A DNA stretch of 64,000 nt from an uncultured Lachnospiraceae bacterium (lineage in GTDB: Bacteria; Bacillota; Clostridia; Lachnospirales; Lachnospiraceae), in the NCBI GenBank assembly GCA_910577675.1, contig CAJTOR010000004.1, positions 1-64,000 on the forward strand, read 5' to 3'. The translations under genes and the position numbers were made by a program. The number at the start of each line of letters is the position of its first letter. Positions within the stretch are counted from its first letter, which is position 1. A model generated the notes under the pieces. That model was not told where the DNA came from. It saw only the letters and a program-made list of their open reading frames with translations, and ran no database searches. Positions 6,678-13,717 of the stretch are shown here, piece by piece.

Positions 6678-8789
6678 TCAATCCAGTTCGGATGAACCAA
6701 ACATATCATTATGATACTTTTTTATTTCTTCTCCATATCTATAATTTTTTGACAGCTCACACAGATAGTATGCATCTAAAATCATCTCATGGCATTCCGC
6801 CCTGTCTGGGCTGTCATCTTCTATTGCACATGCCCAGGTCATCATAGAAACTCCAAGCGAGTTCAGTTTCCCGCATCCAAGCTCAAAGCGCAGCGCCTCC
6901 CTGCTCAATTCAACAGAGCGCAGACATTTTGCCAGATTCCCGGACAAAAGGGCGTAGAGCCCGTAACGGTAGCAGGCTGCCACTTCACTTTTATGGATGC
7001 TTTCAATCACCGCCCTGTAAACTTCCTTTGCCTCCTCAACATAGCCAAGCCTGTGCAAAAGCAGTGCAATCTGGTCAATAATCCCCGCCTCTGCGCGCAT
7101 AGGTACCCGGTAAAATAATCTTTCCCTTAACATTTTAAGATTCGGTATCCCGTCCGTTTCCACACCCTTTGCAATATGGTAGGTTCTTCCAAGCAACTGC
7201 CAGCATTTTTTCAGTATTTCCCGGCAGGCCACCCCATCCCTGCGAAATTCCAAAAGCCAGCGCAGATAAAACAGGATGCGTATGTTCTCGTCATTTTCCG
7301 TATCCAGCTTTGCTTCCAGCTCACGAAACAGCTCTCCCGCCCTGTCATACTCCTTCCTGCCCATACACCGGTCAAGCTCCTCCCTAAGCTCAAGCACAGC
7401 ATACGAATCAGAAACAACAAATGTATTATACCTTTCCTTTTCCAGGGCAATCTGTCCCATCAGCATCCCGAAATTTTTCCCGTGGATACCCTTTTTCCCA
7501 ATTTCCAACCCGCCAAGAGTCTTGCCGCTCTGGTAAATGCCCTCCGCCATCTTCTCCCTTGTTATCCCCTGTGCCAGGCGTTCGCCGCGGATCAGCTCAT
7601 AATCCAGATGATAAAATTTCTGGTAACTTTTCATAAATATAGAAACACTTGTTTGAAAGTCAAGGCCACAGCGCTCATACACATGCCTGAGCGCTGTTAT
7701 ATAACGTGCACAGCGCCCCATAAGCTCCTTCCAGTTCCTCTGCCACGGGTATGAAAGCATACTGCCCGCCATAAATGCACTCCCACAAACCTCAAGCGCC
7801 CGCCCATAGCAGGTTGAAAGCCTTTCAAGCAGCGGAACCAAAAAGGCGGATATATCATAGTTGCGCAAACCTTCCGCCGCCTCCTCACACAGCCTGCATG
7901 CCTCCGGCAGATTCCCCTGCTCCTCCTCAAGATAGGAAAGCAGCCACGCGCATTTTGCAAAAATCTTTGCCCTCTCCTGACCGTCCGTAAAAGCGCGGCG
8001 TATATACTGCATACATTCGCACAGAAAAGTATAGATGGTAAATACCTTTCTCCCCCTGCTCTCATCGCGCAAAACAAATGTACTTTCCGGCAATGTCCAG
8101 TGCTCCCTGTGCATCTGCCCGCAAAACGCACCGGGATTCTGCCCGTGCTCCCTTTTATGCCGGATAAAGCCAAGCCTTGCAAGCGCCAGAAGATTCTCCA
8201 TCTCAACAGTCGAAACCGCATAGTATTCCAAGCGCTGTTTTGACCAGCCGGGCATGGTTAATTCAGCAGCAGCAAAAAGCTCCCTGACAGCCGTTGTTTC
8301 ATCCTTATCAATCCAGTATGCCCACTGCGCATGAATGCGGTGCCAGTACATCTCCCGCACCCGATCAAGCTTTTTTGGGCTTCCCCACCCGCCGGATGGA
8401 CTCCCAAAGGAAGGCTGCTGTTTTATCCCCCCATTAAAACGCACATATTCCCCGGCTGCGCGATTCTTTCCCCTGACAATCAGGCGCAGGAATTCTTCCC
8501 GGTATATCCCAGCTTTTTCCAGTTCCCCCTGCCAGATACTCTGTTCAAGTCGGTCAATGGTTTCCTCCAGATGATAACTTTCCCACGATAAGATTGGCTC
8601 CTGTCTGTCCGTCGATTTCCCGAGCCTCTGCAACACAAGATCCATCAACAGTTTGTCCGCCTGTACATCCCCCCGCTCCATATTGCTTAACGCCTGCTTT
8701 GAGCAGAACCCGCGCGAAAGCTTCTCCAAGGAAATTTTCTTTTCCTCCCTTAACTGCCGGATCATCTTCCCCCATATAGTACAATACAT
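6678..8789 (-). CDS. Large XRE-type transcriptional regulator with long helical C-terminal part
   Basis: A 703-residue protein. Residues 8-62 form a Cro/C1-type helix-turn-helix (GKMIRQLREEKKISLEKLSRGFCSKQALSNMERGDVQ). The rest is a long alpha-helical region with TPR-like pairs, rich in Leu, Glu, Arg and aromatic residues, with no enzyme motif. The N-terminal HTH plus helical repeat plan resembles regulators that sense small peptides (Rgg/PlcR-like), but the size is about twice theirs and no signal peptide gene was seen beside it. The start at 8789 has AAGGG 8 nt upstream; an in-frame ATG 8 codons on is an alternative. It is monocistronic and its target is unknown. A short palindrome overlaps its stop. 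Confidence 0.75.
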   Translation of the reverse strand: MYCTIWGKMIRQLREEKKISLEKLSRGFCSKQALSNMERGDVQADKLLMDLVLQRLGKSTDRQEPILSWESYHLEETIDRLEQSIWQGELEKAGIYREEFLRLIVRGKNRAAGEYVRFNGGIKQQPSFGSPSGGWGSPKKLDRVREMYWHRIHAQWAYWIDKDETTAVRELFAAAELTMPGWSKQRLEYYAVSTVEMENLLALARLGFIRHKREHGQNPGAFCGQMHREHWTLPESTFVLRDESRGRKVFTIYTFLCECMQYIRRAFTDGQERAKIFAKCAWLLSYLEEEQGNLPEACRLCEEAAEGLRNYDISAFLVPLLERLSTCYGRALEVCGSAFMAGSMLSYPWQRNWKELMGRCARYITALRHVYERCGLDFQTSVSIFMKSYQKFYHLDYELIRGERLAQGITREKMAEGIYQSGKTLGGLEIGKKGIHGKNFGMLMGQIALEKERYNTFVVSDSYAVLELREELDRCMGRKEYDRAGELFRELEAKLDTENDENIRILFYLRWLLEFRRDGVACREILKKCWQLLGRTYHIAKGVETDGIPNLKMLRERLFYRVPMRAEAGIIDQIALLLHRLGYVEEAKEVYRAVIESIHKSEVAACYRYGLYALLSGNLAKCLRSVELSREALRFELGCGKLNSLGVSMMTWACAIEDDSPDRAECHEMILDAYYLCELSKNYRYGEEIKKYHNDMFGSSELD

Positions 8790-9023
8790 TTTATTTCCCT
8801 TGAAATATTTATTTATACCGGAATGTATAGAAAAATTATTTCCATATTTGTATCACCGCAATCGGAAACTTCAAATTTCACTAACATCCCTGCCGGATTG
8901 CAATAGCTTCCACACTGATGGGTTTCTCTTTCCCAGTCATGCCTTCCACGCAAATCCGCATGGTACATATTGTAATCATACCATATCAGTCCATAAACCA
9001 CGCACAAAATATTTATGTCATAG

Positions 9024-9875
9024 TTAATATTGTCCCCTGATTTCTTCAAGGTAACGATACAGCGCATCCTTCCACGCGGGCAGACGCAAAAAGCCCGCCT
9101 GATCGAGCGAGGTCTTTGACAGGCGCGAATTCTTTGGCCGTATGGCGGGGGATGGATATTCCTCCGAGGTAATAGGCACAATCCTTGCGGGAAGCCCCGC
9201 CCGATACATTACTTCCTCCGCCAGTTCTGCAAAACTGCACACCCCTTCATTTGTCGCGTGGTAAACTCCATATTTATCCGTTACAATCATATCGCAGAGC
9301 AGTTTTGCCAGATCCTTTGTATAGGTGGGGGAACCAACCTGGTCATGGACAACGCGGATTTCTTCCCTCTCCCTTCCAAATTTTAACATTGTCTTTATAA
9401 AATTATTTCCATTCTTCCCAAAACCACAGGAAATCCGCACAATAAAATACTGCGTCATACATCCGATCAGTGCAAGTTCCGCATCGCGCTTGGAAGCTCC
9501 GTACACATTAAGGGGTGCGGTCTTATCATAAACCTCATAATATCCTTCCCCCTCGCCCGGGAATACATATTCCGTGCTGACAAGAAGCATTTTTGCCCCA
9601 ACGGCTTTCGCCGCCTGCGCTAAATTACATGTCCCATCCACATTCACCGCCCTGCACAGCGCCTCCTCGCTCTCCGCCCGGTTCACATCCGTAAAAGCTG
9701 CACAGTGGATAATGGCATCCGGCTTTTTTTCTGAAATAAACGCCAGAACTGCCTCGCGGTCAGTCAGGTCAAAATCCTTCCTGCCGGCTCCGATGCATGG
9801 AATCTGCCTGCTGCAAAGACATTTGAGGACATCATAGCCAAGTTGTCCGGTAATTCCCGTTACTAATACATTCAT
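9024..9875 (-). CDS. rfbD: NAD(P)-dependent sugar-nucleotide reductase (dTDP-4-dehydrorhamnose reductase, RmlD-like)
   Basis: A 283-residue short-chain dehydrogenase/reductase of the extended type. It starts MNVLVTGITGQLGYDV, with the TGxxGxxG nucleotide-binding loop at residues 6-13. YGASKRDAE carries the catalytic Tyr-x3-Lys and CAAFTDVNRAE is the typical RmlD segment. The ATG at 9875 has AAGGAGGG 6-8 nt upstream; a 47-codon extension reads through non-coding DNA. RmlD makes dTDP-L-rhamnose for cell-wall polysaccharide. No rmlA, rmlB or rmlC gene is nearby, so the exact substrate is less certain than the family. It is divergent from queT. Confidence 0.85.
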   Translation of the reverse strand: MNVLVTGITGQLGYDVLKCLCSRQIPCIGAGRKDFDLTDREAVLAFISEKKPDAIIHCAAFTDVNRAESEEALCRAVNVDGTCNLAQAAKAVGAKMLLVSTEYVFPGEGEGYYEVYDKTAPLNVYGASKRDAELALIGCMTQYFIVRISCGFGKNGNNFIKTMLKFGREREEIRVVHDQVGSPTYTKDLAKLLCDMIVTDKYGVYHATNEGVCSFAELAEEVMYRAGLPARIVPITSEEYPSPAIRPKNSRLSKTSLDQAGFLRLPAWKDALYRYLEEIRGQY

Positions 9876-9920
9876 CTGATTCCCTCCTTTATTTATATTT
9901 TGCCCGCCAATAAAAAACTC

Positions 9921-9949
9921 TTGCAAAAAATTCCGAAATGATATATGAT
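9921..9949 (+). promoter_or_regulatory. Sigma-A-like promoter of the preQ1-queT unit
   Basis: TTGCAA (9921-9926), 17-bp spacer, TATGAT (9944-9949). Transcription from about 9956 would begin just before a small hairpin (AGGTGT/ACACCT) and the riboswitch. Confidence 0.7.
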
Positions 9950-9983
9950 TGCAAAGGTGTTTTTTACACCTGCCAATTTTATA

Positions 9984-10027
9984 CCGAGTGTTCGAAACCT
10001 TCCACTCGTAAAACAAAACTAAAGGAG
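9984..10027 (+). ncRNA. preQ1-I riboswitch
   Basis: The P1 stem CGAGTG (9985-9990) pairs with CACTCG (10003-10008) around a 12-nt loop starting TTC. It is followed by the A-rich tail AAAACAAAACTAA that is the hallmark of class I preQ1 aptamers, ending at the AAAGGAG ribosome site (10021-10027). The ligand-bound pseudoknot would bring the tail and ribosome site into the loop, so control is probably at translation: high preQ1 shuts off the transporter. The downstream gene is a QueT-type transporter, which strongly supports the call. The loop lacks the usual TAG, so the exact pseudoknot partner (possibly CCTT with AAGG) is uncertain. Confidence 0.8.
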
Positions 10028-10036
10028 AGCAAAATT

Positions 10037-10531
10037 ATGAGAAACAAAAAAGTACTGCATCTTGTGCAGGGCGCAGCGATTGCTGCCATCTACGTCGTCC
10101 TGGTCGTCGTTTTCAACTACTGGAGTTTTGGACCCATCCAGTTCCGCATAGCGGAAGCGCTGACCATCCTGCCATTTTTTACTCCTGCTGCCATACCGGG
10201 GCTCTTTGTCGGATGCCTGCTTGCAAATCTTCTCGGCGGCGCAATCCCCGCCGATATTATTTTCGGCAGCATCGCCACACTGATTGGCGCGCTTGGCTCC
10301 TATGCACTGCGCAAACATAAATGGCTTATCCCGCTCCCGCCGATTCTCGCAAATACCCTGATTGTCCCATTTGTACTGAAATATGGGTATGGAGTAAAGG
10401 ATGCCATCCCATATATGATGCTTACCGTGGGACTCGGCGAAGTAATAGTATGTGCCGTGATCGGGATGGTACTGCTCCATGCACTCATACCGTTAAAACA
10501 CCGCACATTTTTGGAGAATCCTTCCCACTGA
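10037..10531 (+). CDS. queT: QueT family queuosine-precursor transporter
   Basis: A 164-residue integral membrane protein with about five to six helices. It has the QueT-family features FNYWSFGPIQFRIAEALTILPFF and PGLFVGCLLANLLGGA. QueT is the substrate-binding S component of an energy-coupling-factor type transporter that imports a queuosine precursor for tRNA modification. The ATG at 10037 has AAAGGAG 9 nt upstream, directly behind the preQ1 riboswitch; the open frame extends upstream through the aptamer and should not be used. No ECF ATPase lies nearby, so it presumably uses shared ECF modules (inference). Confidence 0.93.
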   Translation: MRNKKVLHLVQGAAIAAIYVVLVVVFNYWSFGPIQFRIAEALTILPFFTPAAIPGLFVGCLLANLLGGAIPADIIFGSIATLIGALGSYALRKHKWLIPLPPILANTLIVPFVLKYGYGVKDAIPYMMLTVGLGEVIVCAVIGMVLLHALIPLKHRTFLENPSH

Positions 10532-10639
10532 AAAATTTTCAGTATAGGAATTTCCCCTTATATTTTACTGCGCGGGCAATTTACATATCAATTTAATTCC
10601 AGGTTTGGGCAATCTTCCCTTTCCCTGTCCGTGTGCACC

Positions 10640-10673
10640 AAAAAAGACCTCCCCTGCCGGGGAGGTCTTTTTT
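10640..10673. terminator. Strong bidirectional terminator between queT and tRNA-Ser
   Basis: AAAAAAGACCTCCCC (10640-10654) and GGGGAGGTCTTTTTT (10659-10673) are perfectly complementary with a TGCC loop. A T-run follows on either strand. It lies about 35 bp after the tRNA-Ser 3' end and about 110 bp after queT. Confidence 0.93.
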
Positions 10674-10707
10674 CTTCTGACCAAATCAACTGCCAGAGAA
10701 CGATTCG

Positions 10708-10793
10708 CGGAGATGAAGGGATTTGAACCCTTGCGCCGTTTCCGACCTACCGCATTTCGAGTGCGGACCCTTCAGCCTCTTGGGTACATCTCC
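10708..10793 (-). tRNA. tRNA-Ser (anticodon CGA)
   Basis: An 86-nt class II tRNA. Acceptor GGAGATG pairs with CATCTCC, with discriminator G. Anticodon stem CCGCA/TGCGG has loop CTCGAAA, so the anticodon is CGA for codon UCG. A long variable arm (GGTCGGAAACGGC region) and the T arm GGGTTCAAATCCC are present. CCA is not encoded. Confidence 0.97.
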
Positions 10794-10821
10794 GTATTGC
10801 AGTTTACCTGCCACGACGATT

Positions 10822-10850
10822 AGCATACCATATTTTCCAGCTTTTTGCAA
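10822..10850 (-). promoter_or_regulatory. Promoter of tRNA-Ser
   Basis: Minus strand TTGCAA (10850-10845), 17-bp spacer, TATGCT (10827-10822), about 30 bp before the tRNA 5' end. Confidence 0.7.
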
Positions 10851-10914
10851 GTATTATTTTAAAGTTTTTCTTTTTACATATTTTTCCAGTTTAATTTACC
10901 TTCTCCATATTATG

Positions 10915-11928
10915 TTATTTATTATTCTTCCCCGCTAAATCCGCAAAATGAATTAACATCAGTTCTACTGCTATCTGCTCATCCATACGCCCGCTCTTTA
11001 CCTGAGCTTCCGTTTCCACCCCGTACTGCACTGCCTCCCTCAATACCTGCGCTGTAAATGCCCTTGCCTGCGAGAGGTATTTATTTACTGCAAAAGGGGG
11101 AATACCTGCTTTTTTAGCAATTTCCGCATTCGCCATCCCCTCCGCCCCCATCTGCTTTACCTGCATAAGCAGGTTAAACTGGCGCAGCATCAGAAACAGC
11201 ACATGCATGGGCTTCTCGCGCAGAAGCAGGAGGTCATGGTAGAGCACAAGTGCATTTTTCACATTTTGCATGGCAATCTGATCCATCATCTTAAAAATCT
11301 GCCCCGTAATCTGCTCCGTGCAGATCGCATCCACATCCCCCACCTCAATAACATCCCGCCCGAGTGTGTAAGCGCTAAGCTTTTCCACCTCCGTGCGGAT
11401 ATTCCCCATATCCGTCCCGACCTTCTCAAGAAAATAATTCATTGTCCCGTCGGTAATCTTTTTTCCCTCCCCTTTTAAAAGCCCTGCCACCCAAAGCTTT
11501 AAATCCTTAATATCCATCGCCGTAAATTCACAGATATACCCGCATTCCTTCACAGCTTTGTAAAGCCTGCCCCGCTTATCAACTTCCTCCTCACAGAAAA
11601 TAACCACCGTTGTATCCGGAAATGATTTGAGGGCATCCGCAAAAGAATTTTTCGCCCCACTTTCATTCGCATGTTTAAACCACCCGGAATTTTCAACTAA
11701 CACCAGCCTGCGCGGGGCAAAAAACGGCAGTGTCTGACCGATATGGACTACATTCAGCGGGTCGATGCCCTTTCCCTCAAAAACGGAAAAGTTCATTTCA
11801 TCGCTCCCGCAAAGTATGCCTTCCTTCAATTTGTCCCGGTAGAATTTTTTCAGGTACCCCTCCACCCCAAATAACAGATATGCACGCCGGTAAGTCCCGG
11901 CTTTAATGTCTTCCTTTATTGTTTTCAT
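10915..11928 (-). CDS. holA: DNA polymerase III delta subunit
   Basis: A 337-residue clamp-loader subunit that opens the beta clamp and joins the tau/delta' complex. Family landmarks are LLFGVEGYLKKFYRDKL at residues 18-34, LPFFAPRRLVLVENSGWF near 90, the FCEEEVDKRGRLYKA segment, and a C-terminal helical collar with YHDLLLLREKPMHVLFLMLRQF. Length matches HolA. Its ATG overlaps the stop of psd by 4 bp (ATGA), showing translational coupling in a pssA-psd-holA unit. The coupling of phospholipid and replication genes is probably only positional. Confidence 0.93.
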   Translation of the reverse strand: MKTIKEDIKAGTYRRAYLLFGVEGYLKKFYRDKLKEGILCGSDEMNFSVFEGKGIDPLNVVHIGQTLPFFAPRRLVLVENSGWFKHANESGAKNSFADALKSFPDTTVVIFCEEEVDKRGRLYKAVKECGYICEFTAMDIKDLKLWVAGLLKGEGKKITDGTMNYFLEKVGTDMGNIRTEVEKLSAYTLGRDVIEVGDVDAICTEQITGQIFKMMDQIAMQNVKNALVLYHDLLLLREKPMHVLFLMLRQFNLLMQVKQMGAEGMANAEIAKKAGIPPFAVNKYLSQARAFTAQVLREAVQYGVETEAQVKSGRMDEQIAVELMLIHFADLAGKNNK

Positions 11929-12794
11929 GAAAACAGAGCCTTCCCAATCCGCTCCCCAAGCTTTACTTTCGTTTCGATCCCCTCTGCCGAATTTTTCAGG
12001 ATATCGTCGTCAACTGCCACATAATCGCGCCGCAGCAAAAGTACCACGGTAGAACCGCCAAATTCAAAACGTCCCTTCTCCTGCCCGCGGCGCACAATCG
12101 CCTTATGATGATAATTTGTAATGCGCCCGACACACATTGCGCCGACCTCCATCTGCACGACCTTGCCGAAATTTTTAGTGTCGATCACACAGTATGACCT
12201 TGCATTTTCCTTATAAATCTTTACATGGTCAAGAACCGCAGGGTTTACTGTGTGCAGCACACCCGGAATAAAATGGTTCCGCCCCTTCGCCCCGGAATCC
12301 ACATAACAGTAGCGATGATAATCATCCACCGAAAGTCTTAACACAATACAGTACCCGCCCATATATTGCGCTGCCAGCGAATAATTGCGCAGCATGGAAC
12401 CAATGGTATAGACAGAATGCTTCATATAGACCTTTGTGCGCAGATCGATTGGGTATGCCATCACCGCCGCATCACAGGGCGCAATCAGGTGCGAGGGCTC
12501 ACGGTCCACAGGACGCATCCCCTCCTTCAAACGCCTGGTGAAAAAATCGTTGAAAGAACGGTACTTTCTGCACTCATACTCCGACATGCGGATATGGTTT
12601 TTGCGGATAAAACGCCCAATTAAAAAAGCGGACGGCCAATGATCCATAAAGCAGCCGATCCCCCTAGATACCACGGGCGCTGCCAAAATTTTCATGACAA
12701 AGCGCCCCCCCATATTAGAATACACCATATTGAGGAATTTATCCTGCCCCGTCTTATTTTTTATAAGTTTTCCCCCACGATCCATATAGTCCAT
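11925..12794 (-). CDS. psd: Phosphatidylserine decarboxylase proenzyme
   Basis: A 289-residue proenzyme converting phosphatidylserine to phosphatidylethanolamine at the membrane. The self-cleavage site is GGST at about residues 246-249 (FGGSTVVLLL), where Ser becomes the pyruvoyl group. RSFNDFFTRRLKEGMRPVD (about 83-101) and YHRYCYVDSGA (catalytic His region) are conserved family segments. The start at 12794 has AAAGGAG 8 nt upstream. It follows pssA by about 77 bp and overlaps holA by 4 bp. Together with pssA it gives the complete CDP-DAG to PE route. Confidence 0.95.
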   Translation of the reverse strand: MDYMDRGGKLIKNKTGQDKFLNMVYSNMGGRFVMKILAAPVVSRGIGCFMDHWPSAFLIGRFIRKNHIRMSEYECRKYRSFNDFFTRRLKEGMRPVDREPSHLIAPCDAAVMAYPIDLRTKVYMKHSVYTIGSMLRNYSLAAQYMGGYCIVLRLSVDDYHRYCYVDSGAKGRNHFIPGVLHTVNPAVLDHVKIYKENARSYCVIDTKNFGKVVQMEVGAMCVGRITNYHHKAIVRRGQEKGRFEFGGSTVVLLLRRDYVAVDDDILKNSAEGIETKVKLGERIGKALFS

Positions 12795-12871
12795 CCCGAT
12801 TCTCCTTTCAGCAGCAAGGCTCCCGCCCTTAATAAACCCGCTTTTCCATTCCCACCCTTATCCATTTCACA

Positions 12872-13540
12872 CTATTCGCAGAAAATCAGCACACCCGCAA
12901 GCACGGCAAGCCCTGCCACGGTCATCGCGATCACCCCGATATTCCCCGGTTTCCTGACCTTGAAATCAAGTACAAACAAAAATGCTATAACAATCATAGC
13001 AACATTATAAGTCTGCGCCAGCGGCAGGAAATTAAAATATACGCTGAGGATATAGACACACGGAAGAATCAGGGCAACCGAGGTGACAGGAAGCCCCTGG
13101 TAATACTTGCGGTGCTCCTCCGTCACTTCCTGGCGCTCCTGCTCCATCACATTAAAATATCCGAGACGGATCACCGCACCCAGTACAAAAAGCACTGCCG
13201 CAACTGTCCCGAGCACCATAAGCCCCTCCTTCCCGGCTGTCAGAGAATAGCCGAGCGTCGCCGGGAACATCCCGAAACAGACTAGGTCGCACAGGGAATC
13301 AATCTGTATTCCAAAAACTTTTTCCTGCTTTGTCCGATCCTTCTTCGCCCTCGCAATCTTACCGTCAAACATATCACATGTGCCGCAGACAATCAGGCAC
13401 AAAAGCGCCGCGCGGTAGTTCCCACCAAAAACCTGCGTCATGCCGAAAACCGCCGATGCAAGCCCGATATATGTAAGCACCACCGTATAATTATAAAATC
13501 CTATCATACAATATCCCTCAATCGCTTTCCTAAAATCCAT
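12872..13540 (-). CDS. pssA: CDP-diacylglycerol-serine O-phosphatidyltransferase
   Basis: A 222-residue membrane enzyme with about six helices. It bears the CDP-alcohol phosphatidyltransferase signature D-G-x2-A-R-x(n)-G-x3-D-x3-D, seen as DGKIARAKK followed by FGIQIDSLCD (about residues 55-82). It makes phosphatidylserine from CDP-diacylglycerol and serine, and psd downstream decarboxylates the product. It has a consensus promoter and is the first gene of the unit. Confidence 0.93.
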   Translation of the reverse strand: MDFRKAIEGYCMIGFYNYTVVLTYIGLASAVFGMTQVFGGNYRAALLCLIVCGTCDMFDGKIARAKKDRTKQEKVFGIQIDSLCDLVCFGMFPATLGYSLTAGKEGLMVLGTVAAVLFVLGAVIRLGYFNVMEQERQEVTEEHRKYYQGLPVTSVALILPCVYILSVYFNFLPLAQTYNVAMIVIAFLFVLDFKVRKPGNIGVIAMTVAGLAVLAGVLIFCE

Positions 13541-13591
13541 CCGGGCTCCATTATTTTACACCCGGATATCCTTCTTTTATCCAACGTTTAA

Positions 13592-13620
13592 AGTATACTA
13601 TTTTCTCGTTTTGTTGTCAA
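13592..13620 (-). promoter_or_regulatory. Promoter of pssA-psd-holA
   Basis: Minus strand TTGACA (13620-13615), 17-bp spacer, TATACT (13597-13592), about 50 bp before the pssA start. A near-consensus sigma-A promoter. Confidence 0.85.
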
Positions 13621-13717
13621 TCAAAACTATGAAATATCATTTTCTTCCACAATTTGCGCATGATTCCTTAATTCCATTACATTCCCGGATTTATTTGCAC
13701 ACATAAAAGCACGGCAC

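Noticed and set aside
8813..9023. Minus-strand frame running past the rfbD stop (possible 51-residue protein from MYHADLRGRH)
   Set aside because: No ribosome site and no family resemblance. It overlaps rfbD in another frame; the part beyond the stop is probably untranslated.
10605..10823. 72-codon plus-strand frame reading MKGFEPLRRFRPTAFRV
   Set aside because: It is the antisense of the tRNA-Ser gene, a well-known spurious call.
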